A DNA stretch of 58,286 nucleotides from Bacteroidales bacterium UBA5219 (GTDB lineage: Bacteria > Bacteroidota > Bacteroidia > Bacteroidales > ML635J-15), in NCBI GenBank assembly GCA_002412425.1, contig DHVB01000068.1, positions 1 through 58,286 on the forward strand, written 5' to 3'. This document shows positions 44,018 through 53,571 of this stretch, in pieces. The translations under genes were made by a program, and so were the position numbers. The notes under the pieces were generated by a model. The model was not told the origin of the DNA and did not search any database. It saw only the letters and a program-made list of their open reading frames with translations. Every line of letters begins with the position of its first letter. The stretch's first letter is position 1.

Positions 44018-44995
44018 TTATTTGTTGGGTTTTAAGCTTGCTGCTACTTTTTTAAAGATTTTTAAATTATCTTCAACTTTTCCGTAGGTAAAGCCAGTAA
44101 TTACATAGTAATCTAAATTAACGAAAATTATTGTTTGATAAATAAATTCTTTAACAAACATTTCTTTGTGTGTACCTTGTGCATACATTTCGTAACCTTT
44201 AAAATTGCCTGCGACAAAAGGTTTTGGGTCTTGTTTTATTTTACTATCCCATTCTAATGGATAAGCTTCGAAAAGACGTTTGCATAAAATTATTTTTTCT
44301 TCTTCACTCAAAGCTTTTGAAATAGTTGATTTTCTAATAGTCATAGAAGTTTTTTCTTGTGTTTTTGAAGGCACATTACCATCGTCAGAATAGGTAAGAG
44401 AACTCAACATTAAATTTCCTTTTTTAAGTCCTGTACCACTTACATCAACGCTAAAATCAAACCTGTCGCTTAGTTGCGATTCAATTTTTGGGTCATAAAT
44501 AACTCCTAAAACAGATTCTTTAACTTCTTCAATATGTCTTTTCGACACATTTGAAGGCATTGAAGCAGAAATTAAATAAGACCTATAAATATCACCTATA
44601 AGTAACATTATTTTAGTATAAGTTTTTCCGTAAGCCACTTGTTGTCCTTCAATTAACATTGCATCAAAGCCGTTTATTTTATAAAAAGTTTGTTTGTCAA
44701 CAACTACTCCAGTTTTAATTAAATATTTTTTATCAAGACCAATCATATTTCTGTTAACTTCTCCAGGAATTTCGCTTATAATTATGCTACTACCAGCTAA
44801 TTCGTGCTGAAAACCAGTATATGAATTGCTTTCAATAAAACCACGAGGTGGAATTAATTTTACTTTTGTACCAACTACTGTTTTATAATTGGCATTGATA
44901 TTGTTGGTTCTTTCTATGGCTTTTGTATTTATACTTTGTGAAAATAAAGAAAATGCAAAAAAACATAAAGTAAATATGAATAAAATACGTTTCAT
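44018..44995 (-). CDS. Hypothetical secreted protein
   Basis: The 325-residue protein has a signal peptide (about 1-19, FFAFSLFSQ) and a mixed alpha/beta body with no cysteine motif or sorting signal that I recognise. Charged loops and GYEMYAQGTHKEMFVKEF near the end suggest a soluble periplasmic or surface protein. It diverges from the type IX plug gene, 58 bases between starts, and converges on the TYPD-repeat gene 7 bases away. Function not recognised. Confidence 0.65.
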   Translation of the reverse strand: MKRILFIFTLCFFAFSLFSQSINTKAIERTNNINANYKTVVGTKVKLIPPRGFIESNSYTGFQHELAGSSIIISEIPGEVNRNMIGLDKKYLIKTGVVVDKQTFYKINGFDAMLIEGQQVAYGKTYTKIMLLIGDIYRSYLISASMPSNVSKRHIEEVKESVLGVIYDPKIESQLSDRFDFSVDVSGTGLKKGNLMLSSLTYSDDGNVPSKTQEKTSMTIRKSTISKALSEEEKIILCKRLFEAYPLEWDSKIKQDPKPFVAGNFKGYEMYAQGTHKEMFVKEFIYQTIIFVNLDYYVITGFTYGKVEDNLKIFKKVAASLKPNK

Positions 44996-45053
44996 AATTA
45001 AAATTTTTGTAAAATTAATTAAATTTGTTCAATTATTAAAAAATACAAGTTTT

Positions 45054-46334
45054 ATGCCAGCAAAAAAAATAAATATTCTTTGTTTAGTTTTCTTTTTACT
45101 TCTAAGTATTCCTGTGTTTTCAATTGATAAAGAAAATATAAAGTGTGAAGATGCTGTTTTTGAAAAAAATATTAAAACTGTAAGAATGCATCCGATAGAA
45201 TGGGAGCAAGGCTATCCGCTTATTGAGTTTGGGAGCGATAATATACTTTCATTTAATTTTGACCAACTTGAGTCAAATCCGGAAACTTATTACTATACGA
45301 TACTCCACTGCACTTATGATTGGAAATCCTCAAATTTAATGTATTTTGAGTATGCTACTGGATTTGAAGAAAATGTAATTGATGATTATGAAAACTCTCA
45401 TAATACTTTTATAAATTATACTCATTATAATCTTGAAATTCCTAATCGAGATGTAGAGTTAACAAAATCTGGAAATTACTTATTGATAGTTTATGTGAAA
45501 TCTGGCGAAGAAACTAAAGTTGTAATTACTAAAAGATTTATGCTTTTTGAAAATGTTCTTGAAATAGAAGCACGAACCGACAAAGCCTTATTGAATGATT
45601 ATCGTTTGCATTTTCAAAAAGTAGATTTTACAGTTTATAAAAAAGGTTTAAATATTTACGACCCTCAAGTAGAATTAAAGCCAGTTGTTATTCAGAACTA
45701 TCAATGGAATACTGCAAAATATGATTTTCCATTTTCTTTTATTGATAATGATAAAATAGTATATGAATGGGACGATAAAATAATTTTTGATGCAGCAAAT
45801 GAGTATCGCTATTTTAATTTTAATAATTTAGAATTAAATTCAGAAAGGGTAGAGCATATTGAATTTAGAAATCCATATTATTATATTGATTTAATAAAGG
45901 ATAAAACAGAAATGTTTACTCCTTATGCCAGTGTTAAGGATATCAATGGTTCTTATGTAATTCGTACAAAAAGATTTAAAAATTCTGATTATCCCGAAAT
46001 TCAGTCTGAATATGCTATAGTTAGCTTTAATTTGGAACACAAAAATCCTATTAGCAATGGCGATGTTTATATTTATGGCGATTTAACCAATTATTCGCTT
46101 GATGAAAATAGCAAAATGCTTTATAATATTGAAACACGATGTTATGAAAAATTATTATTCTTGAAACAAGGGTATTACAATTATCGTTATGTTTTGGTTG
46201 ATAAAGACGGAAAAATTAATCATAGTTTTTTTGAAGGAAGCCATCAACAAACCGAAAATGCTTATTTGTTGTTCTTATATTATAAAGGTATGTCTGATAA
46301 TTATTATAGGTTGATAAATTTTTTGGTAATATAA
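45054..46334 (+). CDS. Type IX secretion system plug-domain protein (DUF5103)
   Basis: The start at 45054 gives a signal peptide (MPAKKINILCLVFFLLLSIP). The body is the DUF5103/T9SS plug layout: KTVRMHPIEWEQGYPLIEF and YYYTILHCTYDWKSSNLMYF (first domain), then PNRDVELTKSGNYLLIVYV. The second half includes NPISNGDVYIYGDLTNY and a final YRLINFLVI strand. In structural work on the SprA translocon, a plug protein of this type blocks the periplasmic end of the channel. The in-frame extension back to 44889 crosses the divergent gene and lacks a signal peptide. It implies type IX secretion in this organism. Confidence 0.88.
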   Translation: MPAKKINILCLVFFLLLSIPVFSIDKENIKCEDAVFEKNIKTVRMHPIEWEQGYPLIEFGSDNILSFNFDQLESNPETYYYTILHCTYDWKSSNLMYFEYATGFEENVIDDYENSHNTFINYTHYNLEIPNRDVELTKSGNYLLIVYVKSGEETKVVITKRFMLFENVLEIEARTDKALLNDYRLHFQKVDFTVYKKGLNIYDPQVELKPVVIQNYQWNTAKYDFPFSFIDNDKIVYEWDDKIIFDAANEYRYFNFNNLELNSERVEHIEFRNPYYYIDLIKDKTEMFTPYASVKDINGSYVIRTKRFKNSDYPEIQSEYAIVSFNLEHKNPISNGDVYIYGDLTNYSLDENSKMLYNIETRCYEKLLFLKQGYYNYRYVLVDKDGKINHSFFEGSHQQTENAYLLFLYYKGMSDNYYRLINFLVI

Positions 46335-46341
46335 AATAATT

Positions 46342-46422
46342 AAGAATTAAGAATTGTGTTTCGACTTCGCTCAACACCCGATGATTGAATGAAGAATTTT
46401 GGATTTAAAGAGTTTTTAGTTT
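46342..46422. repeat. 81-base perfect repeat, copy 2
   Basis: Identical to 28461-28541. It sits just after the type IX plug gene stop and is followed by variants of GAGTTTTTAGTT. The rest of 46335-46655 has no gene apart from possible regulatory DNA ahead of umuD. Confidence 0.92.
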
Positions 46423-46636
46423 TGAGTTTTTAGTTGGAGAGTATTGAGTATGAAGTGAATTAGAAATTCAGCTTTGCTGCATTTTTATTCGTTTCTTGGC
46501 AGAGTTCTAGCAAGTTTGGCTCTACACTTGCTCCTTAGAAAATTAAGATTTTTTTTTATTTGCTTACGCATTTTTTATGTAATTTTACGCTTATATATTT
46601 TCAAAAATTTGAAATCATTGTTTATCTTTACGGAAT

Positions 46637-46651
46637 AAATTTCTGAAATTT
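46637..46651 (+). promoter_or_regulatory. Palindrome just upstream of umuD (possible operator)
   Basis: AAATTT-CTG-AAATTT is a perfect palindrome 4 bases ahead of the umuD ATG. A TATCTTTA -7-like element is at 46623-46630 and a direct TTACGC repeat lies further up (46564-46590). No canonical LexA box is seen, so SOS control is only suspected. Confidence 0.3.
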
Positions 46652-46655
46652 GATA

Positions 46656-47096
46656 ATGAAAAAAGTCTTTCAAACAAAGCGATTTGAGTTTTATACCGCA
46701 GGAATTGAAACTAAACTTGAATTAGCTTATTATGGGGACATTCGAGCTGGTTTTCCAAGCCCTGCCGAAGATTTTAATGATGAAAGAATTGATTTGAATA
46801 AAATACTTATTCAGAATCCTTTGTCAACTTTTTATGTGAAAGTAATTGGTAATTCAATGGAAGGTGACTTTTCTGATGGTGATTTGTTGATTATCGACAA
46901 AAGTTTAGAATGGAAAGAAAATCGTATAGCACTATGTTTTGTAGAAGGTGAATTTACTCTAAAAAGAATACGTATTAAAAATGGTAAACATTACTTAGTT
47001 CCTTCTAACAGTGAGTTTCCAATTATAGAAATAAATGAATATAATAATGCAACAATTTGGGGTGTAGTTGCTTATTCAATAAAAAATCATAAGTAA
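46656..47096 (+). CDS. umuD: UmuD-like S24 peptidase, polymerase V accessory
   Basis: LexA/UmuD-fold self-cleaving serine protease, 146 residues from ATG 46656. The cleavage site Ala31-Gly32 lies in RAGFPSPAED. The catalytic dyad is Ser67 (GNSMEGDF) and Lys103 (EFTLKRIRI). There is no DNA-binding domain, so this is UmuD rather than LexA. The umuC ATG follows the stop codon directly, so the genes are coupled. The truncated form would assemble with UmuC into an error-prone polymerase after DNA damage. Confidence 0.93.
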   Translation: MKKVFQTKRFEFYTAGIETKLELAYYGDIRAGFPSPAEDFNDERIDLNKILIQNPLSTFYVKVIGNSMEGDFSDGDLLIIDKSLEWKENRIALCFVEGEFTLKRIRIKNGKHYLVPSNSEFPIIEINEYNNATIWGVVAYSIKNHK

Positions 47097-48353
47097 ATGT
47101 TTGCTCATATTGACTGTAATAATTTCTATGTTTCCTGTGAACGTGTTTTTAACCCTTCGTTAAATGGAAAACCTGTGATTGTACTTTCAAACAATGACGG
47201 CTGTGCTATTTCACGTTCAAATGAAGCAAAAGCATTAGGTATTCCTATGGGTGCGCCTGCTTTTAAATACAAAGAAATTATTGAGGAAAATAATGTTCAT
47301 GTTTTTTCTGCAAATTTTCCACTTTATGGCGATATGAGCAATAGAGTTATGAGCATTTTAGCCACTTTTTGTCCGATGCAGGAAATTTATAGTATAGATG
47401 AATGTTTTTTGGACTTGTCAGGTTTTGATGTTGATTTGAAAGAATACGGTTTGCAAATGAAAGAACGTGTTTATAAATGGACAGGATTGCCTATAAGTAT
47501 TGGTATTGCACCAACAAAATCACTTTGCAAAGTGGCAACAAGAGTAGCAAAGAAATTCCCAAAAGAGACAAATTCTGTTCATGTTATTGATAGCGAAGAA
47601 TTAAGAATTAAAGCATTAAAATGGCTTGAAATTGGTGAGGTTTGGGGTATTGGACGACAATACACAAAAAAACTTTTAGCCAAAAATATAAAGAATGCTT
47701 ATCAGTTTACTTGTATGGGCGATGATTGGGTTAAAAAACACATGTCGATTGTTGGATTGCGTTTGAAACATGATTTACAAGGTATTCCTTCTATAATGAT
47801 TGAGGAAGTTAAGGATAAGAAAAATATTGCAACAACTCGAACATTTGACTATAACACTGAAAATTACGAAGATGTTAAAGAGCGAATAGTTACTTTTACT
47901 ACAAAATGTGCCGAAAAATTAAGAAAGCAAGGCTCGTGCTGTAATTCTATTCAAGTGTTTATTGCAACTAATTTTTACAGAAAAGATTTACCGCAGTATT
48001 CTAATTCTATTTGTATAAAGCTACCATTTGCAACTAATTCAACTTTTGAACTTGCAGAATATGCTGTTGTGGGATTAGAACAAATTTTTAAAAAGGGCTA
48101 TGCTTATAAACGAGCAGGTGTTTTTGTTATGGATTTTACTCCTGAAAACAATCAACAATTAAATCTTTTTCAAAATAGAAATGCAAAACATATCTCTATA
48201 ATGAAAGCAATGGATAAATTAAACCGAAAGTATGGCTGTGATTTGTTGAGATTGGGAGCACAAGCACCGGGAAAAACTTGGCGAATGAAACAAGAAAAAC
48301 TTTCACCACATTATACTACTAATATCAATGAAGTGTTAACAATTAAAGTTTGA
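47097..48353 (+). CDS. umuC: Translesion DNA polymerase V catalytic subunit UmuC
   Basis: Y-family polymerase of 418 residues. MFAHIDCNNFYVSCERVF (1-18) provides Asp6, and YSIDECFLDLSGF (98-110) provides Asp101-Glu102 for the metal site. The little-finger domain lies at about 235-350, followed by the DUF4113-type tail (QAPGKTWRMKQEKLSPHYTT), which is intact. Encoded directly after umuD and 19 bases before an SRAP gene. Confidence 0.95.
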   Translation: MFAHIDCNNFYVSCERVFNPSLNGKPVIVLSNNDGCAISRSNEAKALGIPMGAPAFKYKEIIEENNVHVFSANFPLYGDMSNRVMSILATFCPMQEIYSIDECFLDLSGFDVDLKEYGLQMKERVYKWTGLPISIGIAPTKSLCKVATRVAKKFPKETNSVHVIDSEELRIKALKWLEIGEVWGIGRQYTKKLLAKNIKNAYQFTCMGDDWVKKHMSIVGLRLKHDLQGIPSIMIEEVKDKKNIATTRTFDYNTENYEDVKERIVTFTTKCAEKLRKQGSCCNSIQVFIATNFYRKDLPQYSNSICIKLPFATNSTFELAEYAVVGLEQIFKKGYAYKRAGVFVMDFTPENNQQLNLFQNRNAKHISIMKAMDKLNRKYGCDLLRLGAQAPGKTWRMKQEKLSPHYTTNINEVLTIKV

Positions 48354-48372
48354 GAGCTATATATTTTAAATT

Positions 48373-48990
48373 ATGTGTTTTGTTTATAGGTTAGATAAAA
48401 GTGCAAATGCTTTGGAAGAACGCTTTGAAGCAGAATTTATTCATCAACAAGCGAATATTTTTTTTGATAATCCCAATCCTATATATAACGGTTTTATTAA
48501 TCCAAAAATGCCTGTAATAACTCACTCAAAACCTCGTAATATTCAATTTTTTGAATGGGGCTTAATCCCAAAATGGGCAAAAGATAAGAGTTTTCAGAAA
48601 AATACATTGAATGCGAGAATTGAAACTTTGTCTGAAAAACCTTCATTTAGGGATAGTGTAAACCACAGATGTTTAATTCCTTCTGACGGTTTTATTGAGT
48701 GGCGTTGGTTAGATGAAAAAGGAAAAAATAAACAAAAGTATTTGGTGCATTTTGAAAATGATTTGTTATATGCTTTTGCCGGAATTTGGTCAGTTTGGGA
48801 AGATAAGCCAACAGGCAAACTAATTCCTACTTTTTCAATTATTACAACAGAAGCCAATGAACTTATGTCATTTGTTCATAACAACAAAAAACGTATGCCT
48901 GTTATAATAAAACCTGAATTTGAAAAAGATTGGTTAGAAACAGGAAATATTACAATGTGGAATGATGATTTAAAGGCAACAGCGATTTGA
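48373..48990 (+). CDS. SOS-response-associated (SRAP) protein, YedK/HMCES type
   Basis: Forms a thiazolidine crosslink to abasic sites in single-stranded DNA through Cys2 after Met removal (MCFVYR). The other family residues are present: Asn80 (NTLNARIET), Glu109 (SDGFIEWRW) and His169 with RMPVI. The 205 residues are normal. It completes a three-gene DNA-damage cassette with umuD-umuC. Confidence 0.92.
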   Translation: MCFVYRLDKSANALEERFEAEFIHQQANIFFDNPNPIYNGFINPKMPVITHSKPRNIQFFEWGLIPKWAKDKSFQKNTLNARIETLSEKPSFRDSVNHRCLIPSDGFIEWRWLDEKGKNKQKYLVHFENDLLYAFAGIWSVWEDKPTGKLIPTFSIITTEANELMSFVHNNKKRMPVIIKPEFEKDWLETGNITMWNDDLKATAI

Positions 48991-49014
48991 AATTATTTCA
49001 AAGCGTGAAGTATA

Positions 49015-49944
49015 TTAGAATTTATATCCATTTAAAAAGTCTTTGGTTTTCATTCTTTTTTTTCCCGACATTTGAAGTTCGTGTATAAGAAGGAAGCCAT
49101 CTTTTACAGCAATTTTAATTTCGTTTTTATTATCGCTAATTATTTTTCCTATTTCAAGATTGTGTTTATTTATCTCGTAAGATGTTTCAAAAACTTTAAT
49201 TGTATTTTCTGTGTTTGTTAATTCAAACCAAGCTGCTGGATAAGGCGATAAGGCTCTAACTTTATTGTGTAATTCTTCGGCAGAATTGTTAAAATCAAGT
49301 TTGCAAAACTCTTTATTCAATTTTGGTGCTTGGCGTAGTTTATCTGTTTTTAGAGAATCTTGTTCAATACTTTTTGCAGTACCGTTTGCTATAGAATTTA
49401 CTGTTTTAACCAATAATTTGCCTCCTAAATTCATCAATTTATCGTGTAATGTGCCAGCATTGTCAGATTCAAGTATTTCACATTTTGTTTGAAAAATTAT
49501 ATTTCCAGTATCAATTTCTTCGTTAATGAAAAATGTTGTTAGTCCGGTTTCTGTGTCGCCGTTTAAAATAGCATGATTTATTGGTGCTGCACCACGATAA
49601 TCGGGCAGAAGAGAGGCATGTAAATTTATAGTTCCAAACTTTGGAATTTGCCACACTTCTTTAGGTAACATTCTAAAAGCTACAACAACAAATAAGTCGG
49701 CATTTAAACTTTTAAGTTCAGAAATAAAATCAGGGGATTTTAAATTTGTTGGTTGTAATATTTTGATATTCAAATCTTTAGCAAAAGTTTTAACTTCTGA
49801 TTCTGATATTTTTTTGCCTCTACCAGCAGGTTTATCGGGTGCAGTAATTATTGCAAGAATTTTTTGATTGTCTTCAAGCAATTGTTTTAAAGGCTCCACA
49901 GCAAAGCCTGGAGTACCCATATAAACGATTTTAAGTTTATTCAC
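49015..49944 (-). CDS. fmt: Methionyl-tRNA formyltransferase
   Basis: Formylates initiator Met-tRNA. IVYMGTPGFAVEPLKQLL opens the Rossmann domain. INLHASLLPDYRGAAPINHA (about 107-126) is the formyl-folate signature with catalytic Asn/His. FFINEEIDTGNI carries the Asp. A C-terminal OB-like tRNA domain spans about 205-309. Its start overlaps the ribBA end by 8 bases, so it is coupled in the ribBA operon. Confidence 0.95.
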   Translation of the reverse strand: MNKLKIVYMGTPGFAVEPLKQLLEDNQKILAIITAPDKPAGRGKKISESEVKTFAKDLNIKILQPTNLKSPDFISELKSLNADLFVVVAFRMLPKEVWQIPKFGTINLHASLLPDYRGAAPINHAILNGDTETGLTTFFINEEIDTGNIIFQTKCEILESDNAGTLHDKLMNLGGKLLVKTVNSIANGTAKSIEQDSLKTDKLRQAPKLNKEFCKLDFNNSAEELHNKVRALSPYPAAWFELTNTENTIKVFETSYEINKHNLEIGKIISDNKNEIKIAVKDGFLLIHELQMSGKKRMKTKDFLNGYKF

Positions 49945-51181
49945 TTTCGCCTAAGTTAAGTTCGTGTCCCATTTTATCTTTTTTAGTTTTAAGATAAAAT
50001 TTGTTGAATTTATTTGGTTTTATTTCTATATGCTGTATTGCACAAATTTCTAAGCCATATCCTTTTAATCCTGCTTTTTTTGATGGATTATTTGTGATAA
50101 GCGTCATTTTTCTTACTCCAAGGCTTCTGAGTATTTGTGCTCCAACGCCATAATCTCTTTCGTCAGCTTTAAAACCTAGGTGAAGATTTGCTTCTACGGT
50201 ATCTAAACCTTTTTCTTGAAGTTTGTAAGCAGATATTTTATTCATAAGTCCAATGCCACGTCCTTCTTGGTCGAGATATACTATCACGCCTTTTCCTGCT
50301 TTTTCAATCATTTTCATTGATTCGTGCAGTTGATGTCCGCAATCGCAACGTTGAGAAGCAAAAATATCGCCAGTAACGCAACTAGAATGAATTCTTACTA
50401 ATATTTGTTCGTCAGGTTCCCAGCTTCCTTTTATAAGAGCAGAATGTTCTAATCCATTGTTTGTTTGCTTAAAAGGAATCATTTCAAAATTGCCGTAATC
50501 GGTTGGTAGTTTAACTTTGTCGCCACGAATAATTAAGCTATCAAATTCTAAGCGATATTTTATTAAATCTTCAATAGAAATTATTTTAAGCTTAAACTTA
50601 TCGGCAATTTTCATTAGCTGTGGAAGGCGAGCCATAGTTCCGTCTTCGTTCATAATTTCGACTAAAGCACCACCAACTTTTAAACCAGCCAATCTTGTTA
50701 GGTCAACAACTGCTTCGGTGTGTCCTGCACGTTTTAGTACGCCGTTTTCTCTAGCCATAAGTGGAAAAATATGACCTGGTCGTCCTAAATCTTCAGGTTT
50801 TGTTTTATCGTCAATTAAAGCGTAAATTGTTTTTGCTCTATCAGTGGCTGAAATTCCTGTTGTGCAACCATGACCATTCAAATCAACAGAAACAGTAAAT
50901 GGCGTTTCGTGTAGTGCAGTATTCTTGCCTACCATCAACTCTAATTCTAATTCCTTGCATCTGCTTTCGGTAAGTGGTGCGCAAATTAAGCCACGTCCAT
51001 GTGTTGCCATGAAATTTACTATTTCTGGTGTAATTTTTTCGGCTGCAACAACAAAATCGCCTTCATTTTCTCTATCGTAGTCGTCAACAACAATCACGAC
51101 TTTTCCATTTTTAATATCTTCAATAGCCTCTTCTATTGTGTTTAAAGGTCTATTGATTTCGTTTTGTGGGTTTCCAGACAT
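49937..51181 (-). CDS. ribBA: Bifunctional riboflavin enzyme RibBA
   Basis: Two riboflavin-pathway activities in one protein. The N-terminal half (about 12-210) is 3,4-dihydroxy-2-butanone-4-phosphate synthase, with VDDYDRENEGDFV and GHTEAVVDLTRLAG. The C-terminal half is GTP cyclohydrolase II, with the zinc-binding SSCVTGDIFASQRCDCG, VYLDQEGRGIG and GVGAQILRSLGV. The 414 residues are intact. The start lies 32 bases inside the glycosyltransferase gene upstream. Confidence 0.96.
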   Translation of the reverse strand: MSGNPQNEINRPLNTIEEAIEDIKNGKVVIVVDDYDRENEGDFVVAAEKITPEIVNFMATHGRGLICAPLTESRCKELELELMVGKNTALHETPFTVSVDLNGHGCTTGISATDRAKTIYALIDDKTKPEDLGRPGHIFPLMARENGVLKRAGHTEAVVDLTRLAGLKVGGALVEIMNEDGTMARLPQLMKIADKFKLKIISIEDLIKYRLEFDSLIIRGDKVKLPTDYGNFEMIPFKQTNNGLEHSALIKGSWEPDEQILVRIHSSCVTGDIFASQRCDCGHQLHESMKMIEKAGKGVIVYLDQEGRGIGLMNKISAYKLQEKGLDTVEANLHLGFKADERDYGVGAQILRSLGVRKMTLITNNPSKKAGLKGYGLEICAIQHIEIKPNKFNKFYLKTKKDKMGHELNLGESE

Positions 51182-52316
51182 TTGATTTAACTCCTTTCAT
51201 CGCTCTAAACATTCCTGTAAGTAGAGCAACATTCATTGATAAAAAATGTGTAATAAAACGCAAAAATACGTTATGAATATTTATTTTTCTAAGTAAAAAG
51301 TCAATTAATGGTAATAAAAGTACAAAATTATATAAACAGAATAATACAAGATAGAAGTTTGATAAAAAAGCAAGGTAAAAGTTGATTCCCCAAGCTAGGA
51401 TTAAAAATATTGGTGTAATCCATCTTAAAACTTTATGAGATAAAAAGCTAAAAGCCAAACCTGTCCAAGGGGGCCACAAGAAATGTTTAAATTCTTTTAG
51501 ATTTTGGAAATTTCCTGTTGCTATTCTTACTTTTCTTCTAAACTCGTCAGATAAATTATTTGAAACATCTTCATAAACTACAGCATCGAGGTTATTTATA
51601 GCTTTGTATCCTTTTTCTAAAACTTTCATGCAGAGATAAAAATCGTCAACTAAAAAAGTTTTAGGAACTGGCGAGTATAATTCGCGTCTCATTGCAAAAC
51701 AACCGCCAAAAGGTCCCATCATAGTTCCCCATAAAATACCTTCTCTATGTTTTATATAAACTTCTCTTGAAATATATGATTTTTCTTGTATAGATATTCC
51801 TTCTTTTTTTAATCCTGTATTTTTCATATGAGAATCCACCAAGCCTACTTTAGGGTCTGAAAAAGGTTTAACTAATTCGGAAATAGTGTTTTTATCGAAA
51901 AATACATTTGCGTCTGATAAAATTAAAATTTCAGAAGTTGATTTGTCTATCATACTATTTATAACATTAGATTTTCCTTGTCTTTCAGTGAATGCAGTAA
52001 AATCAATGTTTTGATGTTTTTTAGCGTAAGCTTCAACAATTTCGTTAGTGTTGTCGTTGCTGTTGTCTGAGCCAATTATAATTTTAATTTTATCAAGAGG
52101 ATAATCTGAATTTAATATAGAATCGAGTTTTTCGGCAATTACGCTTTCTTCATTGTATAAAGACATGATTATTGTAACTTCTTTTTTTTCAGTAAGTTCC
52201 GAAAATTTTAGTTTTTTATTTATCGTTAAAATATATAAAATAAATGGGAATAGTACATAGCTGTGGAAAACTAAAAATGCTAGAAAGAAGAATAATATTT
52301 GAAGTGCAATAATCAT
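51150..52316 (-). CDS. Membrane glycosyltransferase family 2
   Basis: GT-A glycosyltransferase of 388 residues with an N-terminal helix (3-29) and a cluster of C-terminal helices (about 295-375). Catalytic motifs: KEVTIIMSLYNEESVIAEKL, IIGSDNSND, LILSDANVFF (DxN), GGCFAMRRELY and EFRRKVRIATGNFQ, where RRKVR fits the Q/RxxR(W) position. Similar to cellulose/hyaluronan-synthase-like enzymes. It overlaps the preceding GT4 gene by 4 bases (ATGA). The product is probably a surface polysaccharide. Confidence 0.9.
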   Translation of the reverse strand: MIIALQILFFFLAFLVFHSYVLFPFILYILTINKKLKFSELTEKKEVTIIMSLYNEESVIAEKLDSILNSDYPLDKIKIIIGSDNSNDNTNEIVEAYAKKHQNIDFTAFTERQGKSNVINSMIDKSTSEILILSDANVFFDKNTISELVKPFSDPKVGLVDSHMKNTGLKKEGISIQEKSYISREVYIKHREGILWGTMMGPFGGCFAMRRELYSPVPKTFLVDDFYLCMKVLEKGYKAINNLDAVVYEDVSNNLSDEFRRKVRIATGNFQNLKEFKHFLWPPWTGLAFSFLSHKVLRWITPIFLILAWGINFYLAFLSNFYLVLFCLYNFVLLLPLIDFLLRKINIHNVFLRFITHFLSMNVALLTGMFRAMKGVKSNVWKPTKRNQ

Positions 52317-53524
52317 TTTATATGTAACAAGTAAAAGTCGTTTAAGTTTTGAGCAATTTTATCATTATCAAAATTTTCTAGAATAAATTTTCTCGCTTCT
52401 AAAGAAATTGAATTATGAAGTTCTCTATTATTTTTTATTTTATTTAAAGAAGTTAAAAATTCGACTGAGGAATTTGCAATTAATATATTTTTTTCATGAG
52501 TAGTGCTAATTCCTTCACTACCTATTGATGTTGATATAATTGTTTTTCCTGCAGCCATTCCTTCAATTATTTTAATTCTCATTCCAGAGCCTGAAAGTAG
52601 TGGTACTATCATAACAGATTGTGTTGCAATAAATTTTGCAGCATCTGGAATTTCGCCAAGATATTCAATATTTTTGCAATTTCGCAAATATTTTTCAAAT
52701 AAAACAGGTGCATTTCTGCCTGCTACAGTTAGTTTGCAATCAGGATTATCTTTAATAAATATATTCCAAACATTTTCAATAAACCATGTTAATCCTTCTT
52801 GATTAGGAATCCAATCTAAAGCTCCTATATGGAAAAAACCTGGAAATTCGCCATTATTTTCAAGTTTTAAAAACTTATTGTCTTGGTTTATTCCTGTTGG
52901 TGTTACTTGTTGTGGTTTTGTATTTCCAAGTTCATTAAATATTTTTCCGTCACGCTCTGTGATTGGAACTAGTAAATCATATTTATTCAAATATGAAAGT
53001 TTGAATTTTTTAATTCTTTTTGCAAGATTTTTCTTATAAATACGGATACAAGTGTTTGTTTCGTTTAATGTAGCTCTTTCCCAAATTTCATGTTCTATAT
53101 TATGTGCTCTAAGCGAAATTTTAGCATTAGAGTGTTTTCTTATTGTTTTTATATATGGACAAAGGTATAGCCCTTCTAATTGAACTATGTCGAAATTATC
53201 TTTTTCTAAAATTTCTATTAATTTATTTTCAAAATTTTTAGAAATAAATCTTTGAGCGTTGTATGGTTGTGACGAAAAAACAAGATTAGTTAAGGCTTTA
53301 AAAATAGATGTGTCTGTATTAATTTTAACTGCATGAATTTTTACTTTGTTTGTTATTTCTTTTGGAATTGAACTTAACTCAGTATAGTGTTTTGATGTAT
53401 TCATTGAAAGAATTTCGACATGATTTTTGTTTTGACATAAAGACAGGGCTAATGATAAACTTGCTATAGAACCTCCGTCTCTTGGCGGATAAGGCATTTT
53501 ATTTGTTAAAATCAAAACTCTCAT
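52313..53524 (-). CDS. Glycosyltransferase family 4
   Basis: GT-B glycosyltransferase, 403 residues. MRVLILTNKMPYPPRDGGSI is the acceptor-side glycine loop. FHIGALDWIPNQEGLTWFIE starts the second domain. KLTVAGRNAP, IEYLGEIPDAAKFIATQ and MIVPLLSGSGMRIKIIEGMA give the nucleotide-sugar site with its E-x7-E-like pattern, followed by GKTIISTSIGSEGI. No membrane helices. First gene of the run GT4 / GT2 / ribBA / fmt. Confidence 0.92.
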   Translation of the reverse strand: MRVLILTNKMPYPPRDGGSIASLSLALSLCQNKNHVEILSMNTSKHYTELSSIPKEITNKVKIHAVKINTDTSIFKALTNLVFSSQPYNAQRFISKNFENKLIEILEKDNFDIVQLEGLYLCPYIKTIRKHSNAKISLRAHNIEHEIWERATLNETNTCIRIYKKNLAKRIKKFKLSYLNKYDLLVPITERDGKIFNELGNTKPQQVTPTGINQDNKFLKLENNGEFPGFFHIGALDWIPNQEGLTWFIENVWNIFIKDNPDCKLTVAGRNAPVLFEKYLRNCKNIEYLGEIPDAAKFIATQSVMIVPLLSGSGMRIKIIEGMAAGKTIISTSIGSEGISTTHEKNILIANSSVEFLTSLNKIKNNRELHNSISLEARKFILENFDNDKIAQNLNDFYLLHIK

Positions 53525-53571
53525 ATCGTTACATAAAATCAGTACAAAGTAATAAAAAATTATTGAGTTTT

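Noticed and set aside
44889..45053. Longer N-terminus of the type IX plug gene
   Set aside because: The extension overlaps the divergent secreted-protein gene and lacks a signal peptide, whereas the ATG at 45054 gives a clean one.
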